Notes: a model not told the origin generated them from the letters alone. 64,000 nt of DNA from ZC4RG17 sp035304485 (GCA_035304485.1 DATGPZ010000082.1:13185-77184); one strand, 5' to 3'. Shown: positions 23,992 through 32,795, counted from the first letter of the stretch. Numbers and translations: made by a program.

Positions 23992-24771
23992 ATGACTGAC
24001 CGACCGGTACGCATCGCCGTCCAACTGCAACCCCAGCATGCCGACTACCGGGCCCTCCGCCAGGCCGTCGACCGGGCAGAGGAGCTGGGTGTCGATGCCG
24101 TGTTCACCTGGGACCACTTCTTTCCGTTGAGAGGAGATCCGGAAGGGAAGCACTTCGAGTGTTGGACGATGTTGGCGGCGTGGGCCCAGCAGACAGAACG
24201 GGTCGAGATCGGCGCCCTCGTGACCTGCAACTCCTACCGAAACCCCGATCTCTTGGCCGACATGGCCAGGACGGTGGACCACATCTCGGAGGGTCGCTTG
24301 ATCTTCGGAATCGGCGCCGGATGGTTCGAGAAGGACTACGAGGAGTACGGGTACGACTTCGGCACCCCGAAGAGCCGTCTCGACGACCTGGAGGCCGCCC
24401 TTCCTCGGATCGAGCGGCGTTGGTCGAAGCTCAATCCGCCTCCGACTCGCGACATCCCGGTCATGATCGGAGGTGGGGGCGAGAAGCGGACCCTTCGACT
24501 GGTGGCCCAGTACGCCGACATCTGGCACGGATTCGGCACTCCGGAGACGATCGCCCACAAGCACGCCGTGCTGGACGGCCATTGTGAGGCGATCGGTCGA
24601 GATCCCGACGAGATCGAACGTTCGGCGGGTGCCCGCCCTCACGATGTCGAGACCGGTGACGCCTACTACGAAGTAGGAACCCGCCTCCTCACTCTGGGCT
24701 TCTCGGGACCCGAGTACGACCTCGACCCGGTGGCGGACTGGGTCGCCTGGCGGGACGAACGCAATCGCTGA
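23992..24771 (+). CDS. LLM class (luciferase-like, F420-dependent type) oxidoreductase
   Basis: A TIM-barrel flavin or F420 oxidoreductase of 259 aa. Family landmarks are AVDRAEELGVDAVFTWDHFFPL near the N-terminus, HISEGRLIFGIGAGWFEKDYEEYGYDF split over two strands, and PVMIGGGGEKRTLRLVAQYADIW. These match the subfamily annotated as F420-dependent in actinobacteria; F420 versus FMN use cannot be proven by eye. The substrate is unknown. It starts 42 bp after the chorismate mutase fusion and may be read through from it. Confidence 0.87.
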   Translation: MTDRPVRIAVQLQPQHADYRALRQAVDRAEELGVDAVFTWDHFFPLRGDPEGKHFECWTMLAAWAQQTERVEIGALVTCNSYRNPDLLADMARTVDHISEGRLIFGIGAGWFEKDYEEYGYDFGTPKSRLDDLEAALPRIERRWSKLNPPPTRDIPVMIGGGGEKRTLRLVAQYADIWHGFGTPETIAHKHAVLDGHCEAIGRDPDEIERSAGARPHDVETGDAYYEVGTRLLTLGFSGPEYDLDPVADWVAWRDERNR

Positions 24772-24788
24772 CCAGAGGTAGAACCGGC

Positions 24789-25403
24789 CTACGAGCTGGT
24801 GGTGGGCCGGTCGGTCCTCAGGAGGTCACCCGCCGCCGCCAGGATCTCATGGAGGGCGAGCTGTCGGGTCATGCCCGGCTCGCCCACCACCACTTGGAGA
24901 CCGTAGGCGTCGGCCAAGGCGATGATCGTCCTCGCCACCAGATCAACGGGTAGCGCGGGGGAGAAGACCCCAGCGTCCATCCCGGCCTCGATGATCGAGG
25001 AGTAGATCTCGACCTGACGTTCGTGCAGCGTGGATGAGAGCTCCCGATACGTCTCGATGAAGCTCGGCTCCCCGGCGAACTGGTACATGATGATCGAATC
25101 GACGTCGTCCGGCCCGGTGGGCAGGTCCTGCAGCACGGCGTCGGTGAGGCGAGTCCAGGGATCCCGGCTGCCTTCGAGGACCCGAGGTGCTTCGGTGAGA
25201 TAGAGCTGGGCCTGACGTTCGTAGACGTCGACGAGGAGCTCCTTGAGGTCGGGGTAGTAGTAGCTGACGGCGGGCCCGGTCATTCCCGCCTCCTCGGCGA
25301 CGTCCTTGAGTCGCAATGCTCCCAGACCCCGGGTGGCGATCGCTCGTTGAGCCGCCTCCATCAGTTCGCGACGGCGCTTTTCCTGCTTCTTTGGGCGGGC
25401 CAA
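24789..25403 (-). CDS. TetR-family transcriptional regulator
   Basis: A 204-aa repressor-type regulator. The N-terminal helix-turn-helix domain (about residues 10-57) reads GLGALRLKDVAEEAGMTGPAVSYYYPDLKELL, seen as two helices around the turn. The C-terminal ligand domain resembles the BetI-like subgroup (LVARTIIALADAYGLQVVVG). It is divergent from the two adenosylhomocysteinase-like genes with about 107 bp between starts, so it most likely controls that operon and responds to its substrate. The ligand is unknown. Confidence 0.9.
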   Translation of the reverse strand: MARPKKQEKRRRELMEAAQRAIATRGLGALRLKDVAEEAGMTGPAVSYYYPDLKELLVDVYERQAQLYLTEAPRVLEGSRDPWTRLTDAVLQDLPTGPDDVDSIIMYQFAGEPSFIETYRELSSTLHERQVEIYSSIIEAGMDAGVFSPALPVDLVARTIIALADAYGLQVVVGEPGMTRQLALHEILAAAGDLLRTDRPTTSS

Positions 25404-25510
25404 GGTCTCCTCTCAGAACGGGCGGCACCCTCCGTGGCCGGCTGGAGCATCTATTGGGGCGGCCCGCATAGTTTTTTGTGCAGCATAAAGAATCATGCCA
25501 GGCTACGGCA
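25404..25510. promoter_or_regulatory. Divergent promoter region, TetR gene / adenosylhomocysteinase-like operon
   Basis: The only gap between the TetR gene and its divergent operon. It contains a short A+T-rich island (about 25468-25495, including a run of six T and CATAAAGAAT) that stands out from the G+C-rich surroundings, as promoters do here. No convincing -35/-10 pair or perfect operator palindrome could be fixed by eye. Confidence 0.5.
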
Positions 25511-26770
25511 ATGGAATCGGCAGCAGACCGCTCCCGGATCTTGGATCCCTCGCTCCATCCGGAGGGATCTCTGGCCATCGCCTGGGCCCGGCGGCATTCT
25601 CCCGTTCTCACGGGTCTGGTGGCTTCCACGTTCGAAGACGGTTCCCTGGAAGGAGTACGGGTGGCGGTGGTCGTCCACCTGGAGGCGAAGACGGCCCTCC
25701 TCGCCAGTGTGCTGGCCGATGCCGGAGCCGAGGTGGTGGTGGCCGGCAGCAACCCCCATTCCACGCGGGACGAGATCGCGGCGGCGCTCGTAGAACGAGG
25801 AATCGAAGTCCATGCCACCCGGGGCAGCGACTACGGAACCTGGGAGAAGGATTTACTGGCGGTCGCCGATCGCGAACCGATGTACATCGTCGACGACGGT
25901 GCCGAGCTCACGATCCGGATCGCCCGGCAGCGTCCCGACCTCTACCGCCGCCTCCGGGGGGTATCCGAGGAGACCACCACCGGCGTGGAGCGGCTGCGTC
26001 GCCTGGAAGCCGAAGGCAATCTCCCCTTCCCGGCGATGGCGGCCAACGACGCCGCTTGCAAGCACCTCTTCGACAACCGCTATGGAACCGGGCAATCCAC
26101 CGTCCAGGCGGTGCTCCAACTCACCAACTTCGTCATGGCCGGCAAAGAAGTGGCGGTCGTCGGTTATGGCTGGGTGGGTCGAGGAATCGCGACATACGTG
26201 CGAGCCATGGGCGGTCGCGTGTCGGTGATCGAGGTCGACCCGGTGAAGGGACTGGAGGCGCTCATGGAGGGCCATGAAGTCGGATCGGCGGCTTCGGTCC
26301 TCCCCACGGCCGACATCGTCATCACCGCCACGGGCGGCATGCGTGCGATCGGAATGCGTGACTTTCCCCACCTCAAGCCCAACGTGGTGCTGGCCAATGC
26401 CGGTCATCACGATCTCGAGATAGACGTGGCCGCCCTGGAAGAGCAAGCGGGCGCGCCGCGCCAGGTGAGGCCCGGTGTCGATCGCTACGAGTGGAACGGA
26501 AAACCGATCAACGTCCTGTCGAAGGGTGCTCTGGTCAACATCGCCGGAGGCCTCGGGCACCCCATCGAGATCATGGACCTGTCCTTCTCCGTGCAGGGTC
26601 TCTCCCTCCACGAACTCGTCGTCAACGACCTCGATCCGGGAGTCCACATTCTGCCCAAACCTCTCGATGACGCCATCGCCCGGGCTCGCCTGGAGGCGGA
26701 AGGCGTCCACCTCGACTCACTCTCCTCCGAGCAAGTCGACGACATGGGCGACTGGATCGGAGGACGCTGA
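25511..26770 (+). CDS. Adenosylhomocysteinase-like protein 1
   Basis: A 419-aa member of the S-adenosylhomocysteine hydrolase family. Known members oxidise a nucleoside 3'-OH with bound NAD+, release homocysteine, add water and reduce. The NAD fold is intact (GYGWVG, 218-223). Kept against human AHCY: H55 (H56 here), E156 (in SEETTTGV), K186 (K184), D190/N191 (D188/N189), H301 (H299) and H353 (H350). Changed: the adenine contacts T57 and E59 are E58 and K60, C79 is Ser, Q85 is Arg. The C-terminal GPFKPDHYRY tail is missing, as in archaeal forms. So catalysis is plausible but the base recognised is probably not adenine. ATG 25511 is chosen by alignment with the paralogue; a GTG lies at 25478. 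Confidence 0.85.
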   Translation: MESAADRSRILDPSLHPEGSLAIAWARRHSPVLTGLVASTFEDGSLEGVRVAVVVHLEAKTALLASVLADAGAEVVVAGSNPHSTRDEIAAALVERGIEVHATRGSDYGTWEKDLLAVADREPMYIVDDGAELTIRIARQRPDLYRRLRGVSEETTTGVERLRRLEAEGNLPFPAMAANDAACKHLFDNRYGTGQSTVQAVLQLTNFVMAGKEVAVVGYGWVGRGIATYVRAMGGRVSVIEVDPVKGLEALMEGHEVGSAASVLPTADIVITATGGMRAIGMRDFPHLKPNVVLANAGHHDLEIDVAALEEQAGAPRQVRPGVDRYEWNGKPINVLSKGALVNIAGGLGHPIEIMDLSFSVQGLSLHELVVNDLDPGVHILPKPLDDAIARARLEAEGVHLDSLSSEQVDDMGDWIGGR

Positions 26771-28041
26771 TGGCCGATCGGACTTCCGACATCGTCGACC
26801 CGTCCTTGGCGGAGGCCGGTCGTTCCCGAATCGACTGGGCGGCCGATTTCATGCCTGCCCTAGCCGCCGTCTCGGCCGACCCGTCGGCGGAGGTCCTGCG
26901 GGGGCGCCGGGTCGGGGTGGTGCTCACGCTCGAGCCCAAGACTGCGAACCTGGCCCTGGCACTCCATCGCTCTGGCGCCGAAGTCTCGGTCTTCTGTTCG
27001 GGCACACACACTTCCGACGACGTCGCAGCGGCGCTCGACCGCGCCGGCGTCGCGACCTTCGCTCGCTCTGACGCCGATGCAGCGGTGGACCAGAGACTCC
27101 TCGATCGGTTCCTCGATCAACGCATCGAGTTCCTCATCGATGACGGGGCCGCCACCGCTCGACACATGCATACCCACCGCCGCGATGCTCTGGAGTCCTT
27201 GGTGGGCATCGCCGAAGAGACCACCAGCGGTGTTCGTCCCTTGCGAGTCATGGCCGACGAGGGTGCTCTGGCAGTACCCGCGATCGCCGTGAACGACGCT
27301 GCCTGCAAGCAGTTGTTCGACAACGTCTACGGGACTGGCCAGTCGGTCGTCATGACGCTCCTCGACCTCACCAACACCCAGCTGCAGGGAAAGCTGGTGG
27401 TGGTCGTGGGTTACGGGTACGTCGGCAGGGGGATCGCCGACACAGCTCACGCCCTGGGGGCTCGGGTCGTGGTCACGGAGGTCGACCCGGTTCGGGCCCT
27501 CCAGGCCCTGCACGACGGCTATCGAGTCGAGACCCTCGAGGCCGCCTCCCGAGAGGGGGACGTCTTCTTCACGGCGACGGGTATCGGGTACAGCCTCACC
27601 GGCGACCACATCCGGTCGATGAAAGACGGAGCCATGGTGGCCGTCGGCGGAGCGGGACCTCCCGAGGTGTCACTCGACGGAGGAAATCCCGTTGTCAGGG
27701 GAGGGTTCGCCCGCTCTCAGGTGCGCGTCCTACAGGTCGCTTCCGACCGGGAGGTGCACCTCATCGCGGACGGCGAGTGCTGCAACGTCGCCGCTGCCGA
27801 GGGGAATCCGATCGAGATCATGGATCTCTCCCTGGCCGTCCAGTTTCGAGCAGTCGTCTACCTGGCTCAGCACGCTGCCGGCATGGCGCCTGGGGTCTAC
27901 CCGGTGCCGCCCGAGGTCGACGACCAAGTCGCTCGTGCCGTTCTCGGAGCCCGGGGGATCGAGATCGATGTTCCGACGGCCGCGCAGATTTCTCACGCAA
28001 CCAACTGGAACGAGTCCATCGACGAGAAGGAAGCCAATTGA
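26770..28041 (+). CDS. Adenosylhomocysteinase-like protein 2, divergent paralogue
   Basis: A 423-aa second member of the same family, starting at the last base of the first gene's stop. The NAD motif GYGYVG (214-219) and the AEETTSGV, K180, D184 and N185 residues are kept. The adenine-contact changes are the same as in the neighbour (E55 and K57 in LEPKTA). But the catalytic-site histidines are lost: human H55 is Thr53, H301 lies in a rebuilt loop GGAGPPEVS, and H353 is Asn346 (GNPIEIMD). It may be a catalytic variant, a regulatory partner forming mixed oligomers with protein 1, or an enzyme for another substrate. Ends in a TTGA overlap with the binding-protein gene. Confidence 0.83.
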   Translation: MADRTSDIVDPSLAEAGRSRIDWAADFMPALAAVSADPSAEVLRGRRVGVVLTLEPKTANLALALHRSGAEVSVFCSGTHTSDDVAAALDRAGVATFARSDADAAVDQRLLDRFLDQRIEFLIDDGAATARHMHTHRRDALESLVGIAEETTSGVRPLRVMADEGALAVPAIAVNDAACKQLFDNVYGTGQSVVMTLLDLTNTQLQGKLVVVVGYGYVGRGIADTAHALGARVVVTEVDPVRALQALHDGYRVETLEAASREGDVFFTATGIGYSLTGDHIRSMKDGAMVAVGGAGPPEVSLDGGNPVVRGGFARSQVRVLQVASDREVHLIADGECCNVAAAEGNPIEIMDLSLAVQFRAVVYLAQHAAGMAPGVYPVPPEVDDQVARAVLGARGIEIDVPTAAQISHATNWNESIDEKEAN

Positions 28042-29390
28042 CCAACACCATCGCTCGCGGCCTTCGCCTCCTGGCTCTGGTCGCTTCTATCGCCGTCCTG
28101 GCCGCTTGTGGATCGGCCGAGGAAGGATCCAACAGCACGGCATCGAACGGAGCCGATGACCAGACCGCCACCACTCCGGCCGGTGGTTCGGGTGAGTCGG
28201 TGACGCTCGAGGTCTGGAGCTGGTTGCCGAACGACCACGAGAACGGACCCGACACATATGCCCAGATCTTCGACGCCTTCGAGGAGGCGAATCCGGGTGT
28301 GACCATCGAGCTCACCGCCTCTCCCTACACGACCTTCTGGGACTCGTGGCGGAACGCCTCGATCGCCCAGGTGGGCCCGGACGTCATCTCCATGTACGGC
28401 GGTGCCACCGCCGGCGGCTATGCGTCCTCGCTGGTCCCGCTCCAGGACCTGCTCTCGCCGGAAACCGCCGAGAATCTCCGGTTCATCGACTCGACCGTGA
28501 GCCCGGACGGGAATCTCTACGTCGCTCCCGCCGGCTCTTACGCCTACTACCTCCTCTACAACGCCCAGATGCTTTCCGACGCCGGACTCGACCCGGACCA
28601 GGCATTCGCTACTTGGGACGATCTGCTGGCGACGTGTGAGGCTCTCTCGGCTCAGGGAACAACCCCCTTCGCCTCGGGGTGGAGCGACGGGTACGAGCTC
28701 GAGGGATACATGTACATCTTCATGACCCAGTTGCTGGACGACGAGGGCTTCGAATCCTTCGTCACCGGCCAGCTCCCGCTCACCGATGAGCGATTCGCAG
28801 AAGGCATGAACCACATCGTCGAGATGAACGAAGCCGGCTGCTTCTCGGAGGAGAGCCTCGGTATGACGATGTACTACGACGCATTCGACGAGGTCATCGC
28901 CGGCGAGGCGGTCGCCTTCCCGGCCGGCGGCGGCGACACGGCCGTGTCGGCCGAGGAGAACAACGGCGAGGGCAGCATGGTGGTGGCCCCGTTCCCGATG
29001 GTTCCCGGTTCTCCCCACGAACGCATCTCGGATGCCGGTCCCAACCAGGGATGGTCGGTGACCAACTGGGCGGTCGACCAGGACCTGGCGGTCGCCCTGA
29101 TCGAGCACATCCTCTCGCCGGAGTCCCAGCAGTTGCTGTGGGAGAACACCGACCTTCCGCCAAACCGCTCCGATCTGGCGGTCGAATCAGACCACCCGCT
29201 CTTCGACGACTACCTGGGAATCATCGAGCACCCCACCAACCGGACGACGTTCATGGCCTTCACCGATGCCGCTCTGGCGATCTTCCAGAGGGAGGCCAGC
29301 AACCTGATCGCCGGACGGACGAGCGTCGAAGCCATCCTGGAAGAGGCCGATGCCGCCCAGCAGCGGGCACTGAGCGAACTCGGTCAGTAG
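28038..29390 (+). CDS. ABC transporter substrate-binding lipoprotein (sugar type, CUT1)
   Basis: A 450-aa extracytoplasmic solute-binding protein. The lipoprotein signal ends LAAC with Cys24; the mature protein shows the family 1 pattern VTLEVWSWLPNDHENGPDTY, then DVISMYGGATAG and NLYVAPAGSYAYYLLYN. TTG 28038 is chosen because it overlaps the preceding stop (TTGA) and leads directly into the signal peptide. Family 1 binding proteins usually bind sugars or glycosides, so a ribose-containing nucleoside fits the neighbouring enzymes; this is inference. Confidence 0.92.
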   Translation: MTNTIARGLRLLALVASIAVLAACGSAEEGSNSTASNGADDQTATTPAGGSGESVTLEVWSWLPNDHENGPDTYAQIFDAFEEANPGVTIELTASPYTTFWDSWRNASIAQVGPDVISMYGGATAGGYASSLVPLQDLLSPETAENLRFIDSTVSPDGNLYVAPAGSYAYYLLYNAQMLSDAGLDPDQAFATWDDLLATCEALSAQGTTPFASGWSDGYELEGYMYIFMTQLLDDEGFESFVTGQLPLTDERFAEGMNHIVEMNEAGCFSEESLGMTMYYDAFDEVIAGEAVAFPAGGGDTAVSAEENNGEGSMVVAPFPMVPGSPHERISDAGPNQGWSVTNWAVDQDLAVALIEHILSPESQQLLWENTDLPPNRSDLAVESDHPLFDDYLGIIEHPTNRTTFMAFTDAALAIFQREASNLIAGRTSVEAILEEADAAQQRALSELGQ

Positions 29391-29409
29391 CGCCCGGAGG
29401 CTGAACGGG

Positions 29410-30297
29410 GTGCGCTGGGGAAGGGACAGAGCAGAACCGGCACGGTCGGCCCTCTTGGTGGGGCCGGCCGTGCTCCTCGTTGCCGCCATCCTCTACGGCC
29501 CCACCTTGTATGTCGGCTTCCAGTCGTTCTTCGACTGGCGACCCAACTCTCCAAGCCCTTTCGTGGGTCTGGACAATTACCTGACGGTCCTGGGATCGGA
29601 TTCCTTCCAGACCGTCATGTGGAACCAGTTCGTCCTCATCCTGGGGCTTCCGCTGTGGGTCATCGTGCCCCTGATGATCACGTTCCTGCTCCACAAGGAT
29701 GTCAAGGCTCCCGGTCTGTGGCGGACCATCTACTTCGTGCCCGCGGTGCTCTCCCCGGCTCTGGTCGGCATCCTGTTCCGCGCTCTCCTCGGGTCGGACG
29801 GAGTCGTCAATGCCGGGTTGCGGAAGATAGGGCTCGACTGGCTGGCACTCGGCTGGTTGACCGAGCCTCATCTGGTCAAACCGGTCATCATCGTTCTCAT
29901 CCTCTGGGCCCAGGTCGGAGTCGGGGTGGTGATCTTCAGCGCCGCCCTCAGCGCCGTCCCCGAGGAGCTCTTCGAGGCGGCCGAACTCGACGGTGCCGGT
30001 TGGTGGACCCGGCTCACACGGATTGCGGTCCCATCGATCAAGGACGCCATCTGGTTGTGGGTGGGATTCCAGGTGATCGCCATCTTCCTCTTCATGTTCG
30101 GCTGGGTCTACGTCCTCACCGGAGGTGGGCCCGGCCTGGCCTCCACCACCATCGATTTCCTCGTGTATCAGGAGGTGTTCCGGTTCGGCTTCTTCCCGAC
30201 GGCCGCCGCCATGTCGATGTTGATGGTGCTGGTCCTCCTGGCACTGTTCGGGGTCCCGGCAGCCTTGGTCCGGCGCCGCATGCGGGGGACGTCGTGA
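29410..30297 (+). CDS. ABC transporter permease, MalF type
   Basis: Inner-membrane subunit of the importer. The 295-aa protein has six hydrophobic helices and the ATPase-contacting EAA loop EAAELDGAGWWTRLTRIAVP. GTG 29410 starts it, 19 bp after the binding-protein stop. Its stop overlaps the second permease start (GTGA at 30294-30297). No ATP-binding subunit is encoded in the operon, so a shared MalK/MsmK-type ATPase from elsewhere must serve it. Confidence 0.92.
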   Translation: MRWGRDRAEPARSALLVGPAVLLVAAILYGPTLYVGFQSFFDWRPNSPSPFVGLDNYLTVLGSDSFQTVMWNQFVLILGLPLWVIVPLMITFLLHKDVKAPGLWRTIYFVPAVLSPALVGILFRALLGSDGVVNAGLRKIGLDWLALGWLTEPHLVKPVIIVLILWAQVGVGVVIFSAALSAVPEELFEAAELDGAGWWTRLTRIAVPSIKDAIWLWVGFQVIAIFLFMFGWVYVLTGGGPGLASTTIDFLVYQEVFRFGFFPTAAAMSMLMVLVLLALFGVPAALVRRRMRGTS

Positions 30298-31118
30298 CCC
30301 GGAAGATGCGAGTGACGCTGAGGACCTCGGTGGCGGCTCTGCTCGCCATCCCCTTCCTCGTCCCGTTCTTCTTCCTGATCACGATGTCGATCCGGACGGA
30401 AGCCGACTACCGGGCCGATCCGGTCGGATTGCCGACCACCTTCACATGGGACCACCTGACCGACGCCTGGGAGCGAGCCGATCTGGGTAGTGGGCTCGTC
30501 AACTCGCTGATCACCTCCGCCGTCGGTGTGGTGGTGGCATGTCTCGTCAGCATGGCGGCGGCGTACTGGTTTTCGATCCACCGGACTCGCCGCGCGGACC
30601 GGCTCCGCTGGGCGATCGTCGTGGGCTACGCCTTCCCGGCGGTCATATGGCTGATCCCACTCTTCGTGATCGCTGCTCGCAACGGGCTCACCAACAACTT
30701 GATCGTCCTGGGTCTCGTGTATGGGGCATCGAACATCCCGTTCGGCGTGTACATGATCCACTCCTTCTATCGCCAGGTCCTCCGGAGCGAGATCATGGAC
30801 GCGGCGGCTCTCGACGGGGCGGGGACCCTCCAGACCTTTCGCTGGATCGCTCTGCCCCTTGCACGTCCGGCGGTGGCCGCGCTGGCGGCGCTGGTGTTCG
30901 TGTGGTCGTTCGGCGACCTCTTGTTCGCGGTCACCTTTCTGCAGGACTCCTCGAAGTGGACCATCCCCATCGCAGCCGCCACTCTCGTCAGCCGCCAGAC
31001 CATCACCCCTCAGGGTCAAGCGGCCGCTGCCCTGGTGGCATTGGCGCCGAGCTTGGTGGTCGTTCTCGTCGCCCAACGGGCATTGGTCCGTGGGTTCGGC
31101 GGAGGGAGTGCGGACTGA
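30294..31118 (+). CDS. ABC transporter permease, MalG type
   Basis: Second inner-membrane subunit. The 274-aa protein has six helices, first VAALLAIPFLVPFFFLITMS, with the EAA loop DAAALDGAGTLQTFRWIALP. GTG 30294 overlaps the first permease's stop. The gene's stop overlaps the start of the amidohydrolase by one base (TGATG at 31116-31120), so importer and enzyme are made together. Confidence 0.92.
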   Translation: MTRKMRVTLRTSVAALLAIPFLVPFFFLITMSIRTEADYRADPVGLPTTFTWDHLTDAWERADLGSGLVNSLITSAVGVVVACLVSMAAAYWFSIHRTRRADRLRWAIVVGYAFPAVIWLIPLFVIAARNGLTNNLIVLGLVYGASNIPFGVYMIHSFYRQVLRSEIMDAAALDGAGTLQTFRWIALPLARPAVAALAALVFVWSFGDLLFAVTFLQDSSKWTIPIAAATLVSRQTITPQGQAAAALVALAPSLVVVLVAQRALVRGFGGGSAD

Positions 31119-32410
31119 TGGCCGTTCAGCTCATCAGTGCCGACGTGGTGGTGCCTGTCGCCGGCCCGGCGATCGACGGCGGCGCCGTGGCGATCGAGGG
31201 CGGTCGGGTGGTCGAGGTTGGGACCCGTCGCCGACTTCGGACCGAATTCCCGGAGGCAGAGGAACGTCACCACCGGGGCGTCGTCACACCCGGTCTCGTC
31301 AATGCCCATACTCACCTGCAGTTCACCTCCTTCGCCGAGATCGGTCGCCAGATCCACGACGGGTTCGAGGAATGGTCGGTCGTCTTCGATCGCAAGTACG
31401 GGCAGAGGGCGCCCCGTGAGGACTGGTACGGAGCCGTGCTCGCAGGAGCTCGCCTCGCTCTGGCGACCGGAACCACGACGGTGGCGGAGATAAGCACCGA
31501 CTTCGAGGCCGTTCCGGCAGTGAGAGAAGCTGGCCTGGGTGGAGTCGTATATCTCGAGGCCCTCGGCCACACCTGGGACGCCTGGGAAGGAGGGGAGCGG
31601 GCCCGCTATCTGGCTGCCCTCGAGGATGCCCTCTCGATCCAGGACGACCGCGTCCGGATCGGGGTCTCCCCGCACGCTCCCTACTCGCTCGACACCGACG
31701 TGCTCACCGATATGGCTGCCATTGCCCGCGACCGGGGCATGCGAGTCCACACCCATCTGGGCGAGTCCGCATACGAGGACGAATACTGCATGTTCGCCAC
31801 GGGGCCTCTCGCCGACTTCGTGCGGGGATTCGGTCGAGGATTCCAGATCGTCGTCGAGGGCGGATGTGGTGTCGGCACGGTCGAGTTCAGCCACCGGATC
31901 GGTCTGCTGGGGCCCGACACCCACGTCGCCCACGGCATCTATCTGGACGAGCCGGGACGTGCCCTGCTGCGCGAACTCGACATCCCCGTCGCCCTGTGTC
32001 CCCGCTCGAACGAGGTGATCGGCCTGAAGGAGCCGCCGGTGGCTGCGTATCTGCGAGAGGGCAATCCGGTGGCGGTCGGCACGGATTCGCTCGCCTCGTC
32101 CCCGTCTCTCGATCTCCTCGAGGACGTAACCGTGCTGTATCGGCTCGCCCAGGAGCAGGGATATGACGAGCCAGACCTGGCAGAGCGTCTATTTCGGGCT
32201 GCCACCCGTGGGGGCGCGTACGCCCTCGGCCTGGACCATCCCGAAGGCGTCGGTGCTCTCGCCCCCGGCCGGCAGGCCGACATCGCCGTCTTCGATATGG
32301 CAGTGACCGCCGACCACGCCCTGGAGGCGTTGGTACGGGAAGGCGCCGGTCGATGCGTCGCCACCTATGTGGGTGGAGAGGCGATGACGGTTTCGACCGA
32401 ATCGAGCTGA
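31118..32410 (+). CDS. Amidohydrolase of the nucleoside/aminofutalosine deaminase-like group
   Basis: Metal-dependent cytoplasmic hydrolase of 430 aa, last gene of the operon. Metal ligands are readable: H64 and H66 (VNAHTHLQF), H213 in the HTHLGES motif with E216, H272 (VAHGIYLD) and D323 (GTDSLASSPSLD). This pattern belongs to the subtype II deaminases that include SAH/methylthioadenosine deaminase, aminodeoxyfutalosine deaminase, guanine deaminase and TrzN. The segment FEEWSVVFDRKYG is nearest in style to the aminofutalosine deaminase branch. With two adenosylhomocysteinase-like genes beside it, deamination of an imported nucleoside is the simplest idea; the real substrate is unknown. Confidence 0.88.
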   Translation: MAVQLISADVVVPVAGPAIDGGAVAIEGGRVVEVGTRRRLRTEFPEAEERHHRGVVTPGLVNAHTHLQFTSFAEIGRQIHDGFEEWSVVFDRKYGQRAPREDWYGAVLAGARLALATGTTTVAEISTDFEAVPAVREAGLGGVVYLEALGHTWDAWEGGERARYLAALEDALSIQDDRVRIGVSPHAPYSLDTDVLTDMAAIARDRGMRVHTHLGESAYEDEYCMFATGPLADFVRGFGRGFQIVVEGGCGVGTVEFSHRIGLLGPDTHVAHGIYLDEPGRALLRELDIPVALCPRSNEVIGLKEPPVAAYLREGNPVAVGTDSLASSPSLDLLEDVTVLYRLAQEQGYDEPDLAERLFRAATRGGAYALGLDHPEGVGALAPGRQADIAVFDMAVTADHALEALVREGAGRCVATYVGGEAMTVSTESS

Positions 32411-32432
32411 GCGAATCCGACGCTCGACGACC

Positions 32433-32795
32433 TCACCGGCCTGATTCGTCGTCGCCGGAGCCTCGTCCGCCTGGACGGATCCGGCTGGACAGTTCGTCGT
32501 AGTTCGTGGACGGGTGGAACTCCAGTCCTGCCCGAAACGACGCCCGGCCGATCAGATGGGCGCCGACGGGAGCCGTCATGAACTGGAAGACGATCACCAG
32601 CAACAGCTTGACGACCGCACCGGTGGCCGGGATGGCGATGGCGGCTCCGATCAGGGTCAACGCCAGACCGAGGGTCGTGGCTTTGGTGGCGGCATGCATT
32701 CGCGACAGCACGTCCCCGAAGCGGTTGATCCCGAGGGCCGCGATGGCCGCCAGCATGGCGCCTACCACGATCGATATCGAGGCGAGGGCCTCCAT
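32433..32795 (-). CDS. mnhG: Na+/H+ antiporter subunit G
   Basis: Last gene of the Mrp operon. The 120-aa membrane protein has three helices; the family motif INRFGDVLSRMHAATKATTLGL is present in the first loop. Needed for the seven-part Mrp complex, which exchanges cytoplasmic Na+ for protons. The charged tail ends in GGRGSGDDESGR. Start overlaps mnhF stop by one base. Confidence 0.93.
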   Translation of the reverse strand: MEALASISIVVGAMLAAIAALGINRFGDVLSRMHAATKATTLGLALTLIGAAIAIPATGAVVKLLLVIVFQFMTAPVGAHLIGRASFRAGLEFHPSTNYDELSSRIRPGGRGSGDDESGR

